From: Coprinus comatus
Lineage: Eukaryota > Basidiomycota > Agaricomycetes > Agaricales > Agaricaceae
Reading direction: 5' to 3'
Length of the DNA stretch: 64,000 bases
Assembly: GCA_034638255.1 (NCBI GenBank)
Contig: JAWPGT010000009.1
Location: 248,001 to 312,000 of the forward strand
The notes below the pieces were generated by a model that saw only the letters and a program-made list of their open reading frames with translations, ran no database searches and was not told the origin of the DNA. How positions within the stretch are numbered: the first letter of the stretch is position 1; each line of letters opens with the position of its first letter. Positions 48,216 through 63,112 of the stretch are shown here, one piece after another. A program made the translations under genes and the position numbers.

Positions 48216-48544
48216 AATTCCTTCCAACAAAAAAAAAATCAATAATAGTAAACAGGTACAAGAGAACGAAGAGAGTATTAAATGATGAAGGGGGTAGTAC
48301 TTTTACCTATCTCCATCAAACTTGTTTTAACACACAGGGTCCCAAAAGGGGTATCATCCAAATGGAGATAAATATAAGTGCCACGTCCATAATCATCATA
48401 CAAGCCCACGTCTGAAATCTCTTCTCACTCTCACTCTCACTTACCTCAACTTCATTGTTGTCCAAAATTCTCCCCACCACACTTTCAACAAACACCAAAA
48501 ACACACTTACAACCCACCCTCCTTCCAAGAAATAAACCAAAACA

Positions 48545-48897
48545 ATGGTACGTTTACCATTTACCCATAATACACTCCTAAACTAATAAAGGGGTCTAAA
48601 CACCCCAAAACTTATACAGCCTACCGAATTCGAACTACGCAAAAAGAATGAAAAGTTCGCAAGAGATAGTAGAGCAGGAAAGAAACCTACACACCTTTCA
48701 AGACAAGAGAAATTAGCAAAACGAAGTCCTGTTAGTCTTTGGGCTCTTGCAGTTGTTTGTTTTGTTGTCATTGGTGGAGGTTAGATAATTCATTTCTGAA
48801 TCATCTTTTTTTCCTTTATATCTTGGTTATACTGATTTCACTCTATTTTCGTCATTTTATAGTTGTATTTGAGTTGGTTAGGTTAATCTTCCTATGA
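48545..48897 (+). CDS. YSY6: RAMP4/SERP1 (Ysy6)-like ER stress-associated tail-anchored protein
   Basis: A small gene with two introns. The ATG at 48545 is followed at once by GTACGT, so exon 1 holds only the start codon. Exon 2 (from 48620) reads PTEFELRKKNEKFARDSRAG, then LAKRSPVSLWALAVVCFVVIGG. Intron 2 (48780-48862) joins to VVFELVRLIFL and a stop ending at 48897. Basic N-terminus, one C-terminal membrane helix and total length (about 70 residues) match RAMP4, which associates with the Sec61 translocon and with ER stress. It lies head to head with BMT5 (about 330 bp between starts). Confidence 0.85.
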
Positions 48898-49166
48898 GCC
48901 TGGTCTCTGGAGGGTTTGGAATAACCTACCTATTCTGTTCGTTTCTCCGCTGGAGACTCGAATAAAGCAATTTAAATTTCGTTCTTTCTTCTATGCGTCT
49001 CATGTATATCACCTATTGTTTTCTATTCCACTAGTTTCATATCAATTCCAACTTTCTTTTTTCCTTTACTCATTGAAACATTTCGCCCAAGTAAAAAAAA
49101 AAAAGCGATATAACATTACAGAAACAATCAAGACAATCAAGACCGGAACAACAAAAATCAAGCACA

Positions 49167-51303
<2,137 letters not shown>

Positions 51304-51362
51304 ATCAGATCAGACAATGGGACTAAGAGAGAGTAATGCAGCAAAGGAGCTGCTAAAGCACG

Positions 51363-51373
51363 ACGCGACGCGT
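51363..51373 (-). promoter_or_regulatory. MluI cell-cycle box upstream of MSI1
   Basis: GACGCGACGCGT contains a perfect palindromic ACGCGT (51368-51373) directly after a near-copy ACGCGA (51363-51368), about 65 bp upstream of the MSI1-like start codon. The site would suit an MBF-type factor; this is inference from sequence and position. Confidence 0.35.
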
Positions 51374-51506
51374 ATTTCCCACGGTTTGTGTGTCTATGTA
51401 CAACAAGTTCTTAATGACTATCTCGTACTTCAGAATATGTCTATTGCAGATATGCAGCGGGTAGAGGAGGTAGGGATAAATGACCCGAGGACGAATATTA
51501 TGGAAA

Positions 51507-51887
51507 TTATGTCGACTTTTCCCACTTGGCTATCAGCTTCTCTAGGTCGAAACGGGGATCCTCAGGATCAGTAATGACTGTGTATATGCTACAGTGAGTA
51601 TGACAGGCATTATATGGACAGAGAGAGACTGACCTGTGGTGTCCTTTGTTGCTTCCTGTTTCTTCTTCCAAGCCTCCTTGGCCTCTGCTACCAAGCGTTC
51701 CCTAGTATGCAAAGCATGTTCAATCTGGTGCTTGTCGTTTTCAGCTTGTAGCGACCGGCGGTGGTACCAACCGTAGAAGACGCCAGAGAAAAGAGCAGTG
51801 TACCGGACGACCTGTTATGTATAGTTGAATGAACCGAGGGTATGGGAGGGTTGTGACAAGACGTACATTGACTGTTGAGGAGACCAT
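51507..51887 (-). CDS. TIM11: Mitochondrial F1Fo ATP synthase subunit e
   Basis: Three exons. MVSSTVN (start 51887) joins to VVRYTALFSGVFYGWYHRRS, then LQAENDKHQIEHALHTRERL, VAEAKEAWKKKQEATKDTT, and after an intron VITDPEDPRFDLEKLIAKWE with the stop at 51507. The single N-terminal membrane helix with its GxxxG-like spacing and the helical charged tail match ATP synthase subunit e, which promotes dimerisation of the enzyme and cristae shape. The conserved final V-T-D-P-E-D-P motif supports the last splice. It lies just upstream of MSI1 on the same strand, with 203 bp between them. Confidence 0.85.
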
Positions 51888-52254
51888 GGTGGGTATAGAG
51901 TGGCCTCTGGGCTGTTTGAGAGGGTGTGAACGGTGTGAGTGACGATGAAGGGGTGGATAGCTTACCTTTACTTTTGGAGAGAAGAGTGATGAAAGAGCGC
52001 GAGTACGGAGAATTTCGGTAGCTGATTACGTCAGCAAAGATATTGGATTGATGACGTTGAGTTGCAGGATATGGTCTTTAGTATGTTGGGATAATGCGAG
52101 AGTAAAATGCGTGGAAATGGAGATTATATTGTGTGACGCCGAGCATGCATGGATCAGCGGAGAGCGGATATACGTATAAGCCACACAGGAAATAAGAACA
52201 AGACATAATCTCATGTTCAGAGCCTCGCCCTGGGTCCCATACAACCCTTCTACC
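51888..52254. other. Divergent promoter region
   Basis: 367 bp between the start codons of the ATP synthase subunit e gene (-) and the basic nuclear-protein gene (+). No other frame is convincing. An upstream in-frame ATG at 52213 could extend the + gene by 14 residues. Confidence 0.4.
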
Positions 52255-53598
52255 ATGGACGACGACGTCGACATGGACGCCCCCCTCATATCTACTCTTC
52301 CCCAGGAAACAACTCCTCCCCCACAACAGCCCCGCAAGCCAGCTGCCCGAAAGAAGAAGCCTGTTCAACCAACGCCGCCATGGCCCAAACCCCAGGCTCC
52401 AACGTCAGAGGACGACGTGGTGGATGAAGGGGAGGACGAGGAAGACCAGCTCATTGATGACGACGACGATGTCCAACCGCCTGTTGTGTCAGCCAGTGTG
52501 ACCGTATCTGAGGCTGGTTCAAAGAAGAAAGCACCTGCGAAACGCAAGTCGCGTAAAGAAGGAGAGGACGAAGCCAAGAAACGCAAGAAGGAAAAGCTGT
52601 CTCATCCGTCTGCCTCGCTCAGCGTTGCAGTAAGCGTCGAGGCGAGCTCGTCGGGCTCTCATGAGGATGCAGTGGACACCGTGGCTGGCACTGAGCCCCA
52701 GCAAAAGTCGCCCAAAAAGAAGAGTACCCCACGCAAGAATCCCGCTCCCAAACCGGCCAAACCAAAGCCTACAAAGTACGTCTGCCCCTGCAGTCTTTGA
52801 CTATTTACTGAGTTTATCTGGCAGACTCAAGAAGATGGTCATTCCCGCTCTCTCATCCGTTATTGCAGATGACGCTATCAGTGTAATGAGCGAAGGAGGT
52901 CAGTTCACCAACACTCAAAATTGTTGTTTTAATAATGATTTCTCCATAGGAACTGCTGCCTCTTCTCCAGTTACTGTTCCCCTCGACGGTACCACTCCAG
53001 ACCCTGAAATACCACCCCCCAGTTCTCCTGCCGCTGTTCCACCAGTACTTGCTGAGGAACCAAACCTTGAGAATGTCCCTTTGCCTATCTATCCCCTCCC
53101 CACAAAACCTTTCCCCGTCCAACCACCACCTAAAGTACCCACCGGCTTTGCCCATCTATACCCCTAGACAAGAGTGGTAAAAAGGTCCGGCACTGGCGTA
53201 CTGCAGTCCGAGAAATTAGAGGCATCGGTGGTGGTCGATGGTTTGCTCGCTCATGGGTAGGCGATAAAGAGTCTGAATACGCAACAGCCGTAGCCGCAAA
53301 AGAAGCGGAGAAACCAGAAAAAGCCCCCTATCCTTTCCCCAAACTTGGTTCATCTGTATCTGCACCTCCAGGACGAGGCAGCAAGAAGGGCAAAGGCGCG
53401 TCTTCATTGAACGCATCTGCTGCACCTTCCCGTGCTGGATCTGTCTTGCCTGATAGTATCCAGGTGCCTGTAACTAGCACTGTCCGCGCGCCCACAAAGA
53501 TGCGTATCCAACAGTTACCGCAGGACGTTAGCGAGCCCCAGTCTGACGCCGCTATGGATGTGGATCCTACCCCTGTTGCTGCACCTTCTGAGCCTTAG
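52255..53598 (+). CDS. Basic/acidic low-complexity nuclear protein, possibly INO80 subunit Ies4
   Basis: The start at 52255 (MDDDVDMDAPLIS) opens a Lys-, Pro- and Asp/Glu-rich protein with repeated nuclear-localisation-like clusters (RKPAARKKKP, KKAPAKRKSRK, KKRKKEK). Introns at about 52777-52824, 52898-52950 and 53146-53165 join to LKKMVIPALSSVIADDAI, a Pro-rich stretch and KKVRHWRTAVREIRGIGGG, RWFARSWVGDKESEYA. The W-x6-I-[KR]-x-[FI]-x-G...W spacing recalls the short conserved core of Ies4 of the INO80 remodeler, but the match is weak. Otherwise it is a hypothetical nuclear protein. Confidence 0.5.
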
Positions 53599-53860
53599 TA
53601 TTCCTGGTCTTTTAGTCTACTTACGTCTTTTTCCCCTACTCTGCGTGCTGTTTCTGTATCTTTAGAGTTCATTGTTATCGTTTGTACGGCTACTCGTTAT
53701 CAATAATATGTCTATTTATTGCCGAAAGACGACAGCGTCACATTGACGTGTGACTTTGACTTTGCTGTGTGTTCTATATTCAAACCCCTTTCTCTACACA
53801 TACATATACAACACGTATATCATCAAAGTCGTGTTAGAACCTTGATCCTCTTCTTCGGGG

Positions 53861-56800
53861 ATGTCTTCAACTCATGCTGGAGCGCTAGACAAACATAATG
53901 CTACAAATGTTACTGGAAAGAGAAATTCGATTCTGGGATTGGGTTCAGTCACTTCTACTAGCAGGACTAGTGAGCGTGGTTAGTTTCGTCTTCTCTTTTG
54001 TCGAGAAGAGTGCTCATTTGGTTGATGTTGTTTTCTTTTAATTCTGATAGTGATGATGCAGAATAGTTATGCTTCAGATCCGAAATATAAGAAATATGTT
54101 CAACAAGTGGACAAGTGTCTTAATGGATTTGATAATGTTCAGGAATGGGCGGATTGTATTGCGTTTTTGAAGCAACTGTTAAAGGTGTGTAGTATTTCAT
54201 AACTCTATCAACTTGTAACATTCTTTAATGAATCGTTATTATAATCATTTCAATAGACGTTCCAAACGTATATGCAATTCAAGGAAATTCCGAAAAAGTC
54301 GATTGTGGCGAAGAGGTTATCGCAGTGTTTGAATCCGGCTCTGCCTACTGGTGTACATCAACGTGCTTTGGATGTTTATTCTCATATCTTGGTTGTTTGT
54401 GGGGTACGTTCTATATGTTTGAATTTCTTACTATGCTCGACATGCCTTCTGATTCGTTAAATTATGTTATAATAGTCAGAAGGGTTGAAACAGGATTTAG
54501 CAATTTGGTCATCCGGATTGTTTCCTTTCTTTGAATATGCTGCTACTTCTGTCAAGGTATGTGTGTATATTAGCTGGATGAGATTTTTATGGATTCGTAC
54601 TGAAACAAATCAAATGCTCAGCCTACACTTCTCAGTATCTTCGATACATATTATCTCCCACTACAAAGTGATTTACGACCAGTTATGAAATCATTCATTT
54701 TAGCTTTACTTCCCGGTTTAGAAGAAGAAACAGGGGAATATTTCGAAAAGGTAAACCTTAATCATTGATTTCTGTTTCTGCAAAATACTAAACTTATTGG
54801 AACGGAAAAATTGCAATAGGTTTTGGCTTTATTGGACAAATTGTCTGGAACAGTATCTCATTCGTTTTTCTTCCAAAACATTTGGCTTGTCATGCTGACT
54901 ACACCATCTGCTCGTGGAACTTCACTCAATTTCTTGGCTAGAAGATTACCTCGTATGAATGCTGATGAAGGTAAAAAAAGTCTATCCCACTTTCTCCGCC
55001 CTTACGTTTCTTTACTAATTTAAATCTATCTATTATCATTCATTTTTTTCTAGATCTAACACCGATAGTAGGAAGAGATATTGGTTTAATGATACGTGCA
55101 TTTTCAGCAGCACTTGAAGATGAAAATCTACTAGTACGAAGAAGTGCTTTGGATATTTTATTACAATCCATTAGAATTGATGGATTTTCGGTGAAGAAAG
55201 CACATGAAGAGGATAAATCTATTTTAATGAAAGCAGCTACTAGTGTGGTTTTGAGAAGGGATTTGTCTTTGAACAGGAGGTTGTATACTTGGTTACTTGG
55301 TCAAGAAGAGAAAAGTGAGGTTATGGTGGAGTTTTTGAAAAAGAATGCGTTGGATTTGTTGTGTTCGACTTTAAAGGTGAGTTGTCTTTTCCTTTTCGTT
55401 TTTCCCCTTTATGTGTATGTGCATTCTTGTTGAATTCATGGATTATTGATGTTTCATATAAGGCGGAAATGATTTCACCTTCTGGAGAGTATATGGAATC
55501 GAGACCGTTCAAGATTTTTATTTCGTTGTTGGATAAATGGGAAATTGGAGCTCCGTTGACAGAGGCTTTGGTTTATGATGCTTTTAAAGCTGTTAAGACG
55601 TTGATGGAAAGTCCAGTGGAAAGTAGAGAAGATGTAAGTCTCACTCGTAATATCATCTGTAAAGGCATAAACTTATGCAATTGTAGGTGTCAACTACGGC
55701 TAGTACACTTTATGAAGCTGTGGAACCTCAGATTCTATGGAAATATTTGTTGACGGGAGTAACTAAGGGGCTTTGGGGAGAGGGTAATGAAATTGAGGTG
55801 TGTTTTATTTTTTTGATATGTTGGGAGTTTAGATTATTTTGGGGGCTGAATGGTAGGGCTTTTTTTTTGTAGGCGATTGAACTCGTTCGATTCATTCTAC
55901 GATCATTCCCACAAGACGAAGAGATTCAAACACTTCATCTTCCTGTTATTTTTGCAGGTTTAGTTGATATCGTCAACGTAAGTATCCACCCCCCCCCCCT
56001 TTACATTCCTTACTAAAACTCAAAAAAAAAACATTATTTTATTGTAGCTACAAATCCAAAATGATCCAACAAAAGCTTCTCAAAAGGCTTTTCAACATAC
56101 AATGTTACTACTCGAAGAACTTCACAATTCAATACCTCAAATAGCACTCATGGGACGACCACAGATAAACAATAAAACTACCAATGAACAAAGACCATAC
56201 GAATTCGCATACACCTTTTTTCAAATATCAATATCCTCTATTCACCCTAACCCAATCCTGAATCCACCGAAACAATCACCCCAATCACTCCACCTATAGG
56301 AACATTCTTAATCCCATTCTGTTCCGTTTTCGAAAGTCTTGTTTCAACTTTATCAATTTGTGCGAAAACGATTAAGAATGATAGATATGTGGGAGAAGTT
56401 TATGGTCAATTATTGGGATTGATGAATGATTTGGTTGGGAGTTGGGTAAGGAACATGATGTGAATGTTGAATGGGAACCTAAAGTTTGGCTTGAAACGGT
56501 ATTGGAGAGTATAGAAGATGAGGTATGTGTTTGATTTATGTTTTCATCATTTCCCCCTCATCTCACCTTAACCCCCAACTCCTCTCTAAAATTTATAATT
56601 ATAGTCAATAATCTTCCGTATCATCGATCGAGTTATAAATCTTAGCATCACACTCCATCAAACAAACCACCTCAAACCGAAATTGAACTTGGATGATAGG
56701 AATGTGATGTTTAAAATGGTGAATAGGTTATTGGATTATTTGAAACCGGAATATGCAAGTTATCATACGAGAGCAGTTAGGTTGATTTGGGAATTGGAAG

Positions 56801-59800
56801 GTGTTGGTGAGAGTGGTAAGAATGTAGGTATGGGTGTGAAGTTGAAGGTGAAGAAAGGTTATGTTGAGAGTATTTTGGCTCAGAGTATGAATTCACCCGA
56901 GTCGAGAAATGTTGGTGGTGCTTATGAGGCTTTTGGTGTTTTGTGGAGGTTGAGTGGTATGTTTTTTTTTCTTTTGTTTTTTTTTTTAAAACGAGGTTAA
57001 TCGTCGTGTTGAATTTTTTTAGATGATAATTTGTTGCCTGGGTTCAAGTTTAAAGTTCCTATGATGATTGTGTTGGATACTCTTAAAAGTGAGGATCCAA
57101 GTTTGAGAAGGATTGGAGAAACTTGGATGAGGTGTAGTTTGAAATCTTACCTCAGGTATGACTGATTTCCTTTCCTTTTTATCGACTATCAATGTACTGA
57201 CCTCTTGATAAATAAAGGATTCTTGATCCTATTCTATATGAACTTCTGAATCCGACGATTCTGAGAACACCAGCTCAGATTAAAGTCCATGGAAAGGAGA
57301 TTCAAGGATTCGTTTATGAGAAACCTTTTGATCAGAGATATATTAATTATCTTTTGGAGGTTTTACTTTCTATTGTTAAATTTGGTGGACAGGGTTTTGC
57401 GAAGACTGCTAAGAGTTCGAATATTGGACGATCGAATTATCCTGGATTGATTCAGAGAGTCGAGTCTTGTATGTGTTTCTACTTTCATTCCGAAAAAGAA
57501 AACATTCGTCAAGCTGATATAATAATTTTTAGGTAATATGCCGAGCAATGATGAGAGTTATTTGGAGGTTCTTGTTGAAATTCTTTTACGGTGGGTTGGT
57601 GATATGTTTTTATGTTTTGGATATGAAGTATTCAATATGTATGTTAATAGGTTCCTGCAATCCGAACCGAAGAATCAATGGGCACCGATAATGTTACCAT
57701 TGAATGGTCTTTTGCAATCTTCGACTATTGAACTGCTTCAACTTATGGTTTCAAGGGGTGAGATTCAATCTACGACCATTGAAGCTATGGAAGCCGTCGT
57801 GATTGGAAAACTCTATTTCTGCATTCACATGAAAAGATTGGATTTACAGAACAAATTGTTGCATTTATTGCATTCTCTTATTTCTGTATCAACGTCTATT
57901 GCTTCAGATCCTTCACAAATCACAACTTCCGGTACGGGTACGGGTGTGGGTATACCAGGTTCTGGAAAACAAAAACAAGATGAAAGTCCAGTTGGTAGTG
58001 CTCAAGATCTTGACAATCGTTCAACAAACACAAATGGTGGATTCAGAACATACTCTACCAATCCACTTTTGATTCAAACATTAATTGATGGTATTTCAAC
58101 AAAGAGTAATCGACCAATATTACAACATTGGCTTGATTTTATTCTAATGGCAATACCACAATTTCAACCTGCTTTATATTCCCTTGTTATACCACTCAAT
58201 GATTGTCTTTGTAGACAACTTCACCTTTCGTTAAGGGAATTACAGCTTGCGAAGAAACAGAAAGATGATTATTATAGGGATGTTAATGTTTGGGTTACGG
58301 ATGCGGATATGATTATGTTGTTGAATGCTTTGGAGAGGTTTGTTTTGTTGGGATTAGCTTATACAGAAGTGGATGGTGGTGATGAAGATGATGTTGGGAC
58401 TGGGAATCAAGATAGTGTTGCTGGTGGTGGAGGTGGTGGAGGTGCTAGTGGTGGAAGTGGAAGTGGAGGTGGTGGGTTGTTGGGATATGTTTCAAATGTG
58501 TTTAGTTCGGAAAGTACGCAAAGTATGAATACTGATCAGCTTACTGTAAGTCTTTTCCAAAACTCTTGGAGTTTTGTTACTGACTTACTTACTAAATTGT
58601 GTCTTTACTATATGTTTTTAGTCGCGTTCACCAGCATATCGAGGTTTGGATGAAGGTATTCGAGTATTGTATTCGATATGGTCCGTCTTGGTATGGACGA
58701 AACCTGAACCTGAATCTGCAAAAGATGAATCATTAGCTATGATTTATAACCGAACAAGAGCACGATGTAGACGAGCGATAGAGTATTTATTCAGAGTACA
58801 GTCTGCAGAAGTGTTTGAATCGATAGTGGAATGTTGGAATCGGGATAAACAGGTAAATTATCATATGGTTTACACACTCTCAATCATTGATAATTCTTGT
58901 CTAACTATTTTCTTTTTTCGTCATAGGTTCAAGTAGATTCGACAGGCGATCCTGCTTTTGATATCATTGATATATTGGTGGCCAATGCACAAAATGCTGT
59001 TCATATGACTTGTGAAAGCATTTGGTGTCGGATATCAGGAGTTTCAGAAAGGAATAAGAAACAAGCTATTAATCCAAACTTGTATGGATTTTACTTTACT
59101 AACTTTTCTGTTTTGGGGCTAACATGAATCGGTTATTCTAGGTCGGATACTGTGTTGTTCAAGTTCTTGGAACAATATATGGCACGTCTGGAAGGACCAG
59201 TTGCGATTCAAGTGTGGGGTAGATATATGCAATTGGCTAAAGAGATTGCTAGTAGTACAAGGGATTTTAAGATTCAGAGTTTCCCTGCTTTAAAGTTCGT
59301 CTCCGCCCTTTTTTCCGCGATATATGTGAAACTGATCGTCTTATTTAGATGTCTATATGTCCTTGCACAGAAGATTACTCAAACATCCGCAATGGAGGAT
59401 AAACGAGTGAGAAAAGAATTCCAGGTATGTTTAAACTTTATTAAGGTATTCTTGATGTAGAAAACTCATTTCTTGTTGCCTATTAGGATACGTATAGTAA
59501 ACTACTGGATGCGTGTGTGGCACTAGTTGGTCGATCCCATGATCATGGTTCTTGGATTCGTCGGTCAACGAAGGATTCTTTGGTAACTAATGGTCGCGAA
59601 TCTCCGGCTCCTAGAGGTCCGAATCCTTTCATGTTCTAACATTCTTCCCATTACTGACAATTATATTTAAAGATGGGAAGGAGGAAAAATTCGATACAAG
59701 TGTATCATCGGTTCCTACGCCTGATACTCCCAAGCAAGATAGTTCTATGGAATATATATCACAGGTAAGTCTCTTATGTCTGTGGTACTTGCAATTCATA

Positions 59801-61276
59801 ATTTAATGAATCGAGTTATAGGTGACATTGTTCGTTGTTATGTCTGTTCTACCAAATCTTCGCAAATTTTTGGTAGATAATGATAAGGTGGCTTATTCAT
59901 GTAATAACATTGTGTATTACATTGTTACACCCAGTATGCGGAATAGAACAAGGTATGGAGTATCCACTGTCTTTTAAGTGATATGTAATCCATGTGTATT
60001 AACCTCCTTACAGACCGATGGACGTAGATGGTGTTATTATTTCGATGTTAAGGGAATTGGCACGTATCCCAGCTGCATTGAAGGCCTGGAAAGCACCTAT
60101 CATTGAGCTATTCAATGATAATCGTTTGTTCAACTCTCTACCTGATGAAGCCGTACCTTGGAAACCGATCATCAAGAGTTTCTTCGACGCTGATAAAACC
60201 GCTTTTCCTGAACTTCTGTGTACGTAAAACATCAAAAACATCAGTTGAGTACCAACTAACTTTTCTCTTACACCCGCATAACAGCCAAAGTTGCCACAGC
60301 ACCTTCCGCCAACATATTCACAAACCGAGAATACGAAATGTTATTACGTTCATTAAATGTTCGAAGATTATCATTCGTCGTATTCACAGCCGAACCCAAT
60401 CATTTTTTAACTCAATTACCTGTTATTCAAGAAAAGTTGGTGGATATTTTGAGGAATGTTACGGCTCCTATTGTACAAAGTGAAGTGTTCCTTTGTGTAC
60501 GGGTTTTACTTTGTCGATTGTCGAAACACAATTTGACAAGTTTTTGGCCGGTACTTTTGACTGAATTGGTGCGTTTTATTTTTTGTTGAATAAATTAACC
60601 GAATTTTTCCTTCTTTTTTCTTTTTTTAACCCGTTTATCTTATTTTAGTTCCGTATCTTCGAACAAACTATGACCAATCTTCCACCGGATGGTTCAGAAG
60701 ATCTACAATGTATTCTCGCAGCCTGTAAATGTCTAGATCTTCTAGTAACTTTACAAACAGAAGAATTCCAAATGTGCGTGCATTACAGTATATCTAACAC
60801 TCCCCTCCCCCCGATTTTCTAGTTAAAACTATAACTGACTTGACGCAAATTGTAGTCATCAATGGATATTCATAACAGATACAGTTGATGCCATATACCG
60901 ACCTGATAATTGGTCACCTGAAGGTATGATGGATCAATTAGCTGAAGTTACAGGAAATCTTCCTATTGGCGTACGTCACAATCTCTACATTTAAAAATGT
61001 AGTGATTCTCATTCGTTTCTATTTTTTTACTTATACATATAGGATTCACGCAAGTCTACATTGACAACATACGAAACTCCGATAGTTGATTCCCAACGGG
61101 CTCTACGACGACCTCTTCTAAATGGTGTCAAACAGATTGAAAGTATACGAGATCTCATTTCATTCTTCTCTAATATTAGTATCTCTTCATATGAGAGTAT
61201 GTATGCAAGTGCAGGTAATATTGATTGGGAGGCGGTGGAAAATGGTATCATGGAGGATTTGTTCGATGGTCGATGA
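53861..61276 (+). CDS. DOP1: Dopey family protein Dop1, with two apparent frameshifts
   Basis: A very long multi-exon gene. The Dopey N-terminal domain starts near YASDPKYKKYVQQVDKCLNG, EWADCIAFLKQLLK, LPTGVHQRALDVYSHIL and continues with GLFPFFEYAA, LRPVMKSFILALLPGLEEE and HSFFFQNIWLVMLTTPSARG. Helical repeats run to the C-terminus, with a Gly-rich insert (58420-58490), then EVFLCVRVLLCRLSKHNLTS, CKCLDLLVTLQTEEFQM, and a stop in 61276. Dop1 with Mon2 works on Golgi/endosome traffic and organelle positioning by kinesin. Frames near 56251 (CCC) and 56444 (GGG) each need one more base to keep the conserved reading (HPN-P-ESTET and GSW-KEHDVNVEW). No GT-AG intron solves either. Confidence 0.88.
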
Positions 61277-61297
61277 GAACATTCTTTTCGATTTCCT

Positions 61298-61333
61298 GTT
61301 TTTTGTTTTTGTTTTTGTTTTTGTTTTTGTTTC
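61298..61333. repeat. (GTTTTT)n microsatellite
   Basis: Five tandem GTTTTT units in the 3' flank of DOP1. A similar A-rich CAAAA run is found at about 39160-39185 in an intron of the DNMT1 gene. These are ordinary low-complexity tracts. Confidence 0.8.
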
Positions 61334-61571
61334 TTCATCTTATTCGTTTGTCATCCATAACTCCTGCTTTTGTTTTCTTTCAAGTATATGTATCTCACAT
61401 AATGATCTCATTTCCGTCTTTCTCTCTGCATTCTGACCAATGAACAAAAATTATGCATTTTGTTTTGTTTTCCTAGCATTAAGTCATAGAGATGGGCCCA
61501 AAAATGTATAAATATAAGTAGGTAAGAATGGCTTGAAGAACGTGGTTAACGATAAATACAACAGGTCATAC

Positions 61572-62864
61572 TTAGAAATCCCCCCAGTTCCTGCGGAACT
61601 TGTACTGCATTCGAGATGACTGAATTAGTCCTCAGTTCGGACTCTGATATGTAAAAGAGAAAACTTTACCTTGTAAGGTACGTTCTTCCTGAGGCGTTCA
61701 CCAGGTTCTGTAGGGGGCTTGTAACCTTTATTACCAGTACCCCATTCCTCGCCTGCAGGTTTAGGGGCTTGCTTCGGAGGAGGTTGAGTGCGAATGAACT
61801 TTGGTTTTTCCTTTTCGGTTGCTGGATTACCAGCATTTACTCGAACTTGAGCATTTGGATCCTGTTGTTGGGGAACAGAACCAGGAAGGTTATCAGCAAG
61901 TTGCTTGATAACCTCTTCTACTGAAAGCCCGGAATATGCGGCTTCACGTTCGGCCTCGTCGTGCTCGATGTGTTCGTGATGAGCGAAATGCTCGATATCC
62001 TCTGGGTGGGTATAGGATTCATCGGTTGGGTTTCTGGTGTTGAATGGTATTTCTCTACAAAGTTGAACAAAATGAGCTAAGGGTATGGGAAAGGAGTGGG
62101 GACTTGCGAACCTTCGTGATGGAGGAAGAATTCTGAATTATAACGGTGAGTAAAAGAAGGGAAGGGGGGGATTGAATAAACTTGATACGTACCACTTTCA
62201 ACATCATAATGATGCCCCTCTGCTCCCAGTTTGTCGAAATTAGGCAACACTTCCAATCCTATCTGGACAAACTCTGCAGATTCTATAACACCATCTTTGT
62301 TCAAATCATATATTTTGAGAACTGAATCCACAATCTGGTCGGCCTTTTTCTGATGTTCGACATCATCCTGTTTCCAGAAATTTGTTAGTTGCGAGGGGTA
62401 AAGCATTTACTTGTTGACTAACCTTGGACATCTTCGTCGAATATATATGATGAACACCATATACAGCTTCTATTTCGGATCTGTCCCAGTATTCGTCCCT
62501 GTTTGTTTCAAATCCATAGTGAGTCCGAAGGTCGTTGAGGAACAAGAAAGTCCATGCACTAACCGGTTCAGGTCATGGAGTAGGAAGAAACTCGCAGGGT
62601 CAAAGGTATCACTACATGAGCAATTAATATAAGTCATTGTACGTCCCGAGAAGTCTGAAAACATACATATGATGCTCGGATGACATCTATAACCAAGTTA
62701 GCTAATTATACGGTTGGTAATGCAAGAAAACTGACGTGTCGTTGTGCATATTGCTGCATAGTTTCACCATCTGCAGGACCAGCCTGTTCATGGTCGCCAT
62801 GAGCCGCTGCATACTGGGCGAGGGCAAGAACGGATAGGCCAGCGAGAGACTTGAGGTTGAACAT
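61572..62864 (-). CDS. SSP120: Secreted EF-hand protein, SSP120/nucleobindin-like
   Basis: The start at 62864 gives a signal peptide (MFNLKSLAGLSVLALAQYAAA) followed by HGDHEQAGPADGETMQQYA. After introns come TFDPASFFLLHDLNRDGYWD and RSEIEAVYGVHHIYSTK, an EF-hand loop D-L-N-R-D-G-Y-W-D-R-S-E. A second EF-hand follows: KIYDLNKDGVIESAEFV. The C-terminal part has an acidic stretch and a Pro/Lys-rich region, ending YKYKFRRNWGDF with the stop at 61572. This matches yeast Ssp120, a secretory-pathway calcium-binding protein partnered with lectin cargo receptors. The upstream in-frame ATG at 62894 is not needed for the signal peptide. Confidence 0.8.
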
Positions 62865-63112
62865 GGTGGGTGCTGGGAGGTTCAGTACAGTCACACGTCA
62901 CGCTCATTCTAACCATCTGCCACGAATCTTGCTTGGGCATTAAAGATATTTCTCTGGCTTGGTTTTATCTCGTACAGTATACTAATATTTCCAGATGACC
63001 TCCTTTTTATTTGTTTTATTTGCGATGCTATTTCTGGTTTGGAGTATCTACGTCATTCATTGAGACTATAGCATAAAAGGGCCTCTGGAGTCTTGAACCT
63101 CTCGATCCCTTC

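Noticed and set aside
56300..56460. Intron to explain the DOP1 frame change
   Set aside because: The only GT-AG choice (GTAAGG to CTAAAG) leads to a stop in frame, so a missing base fits better.
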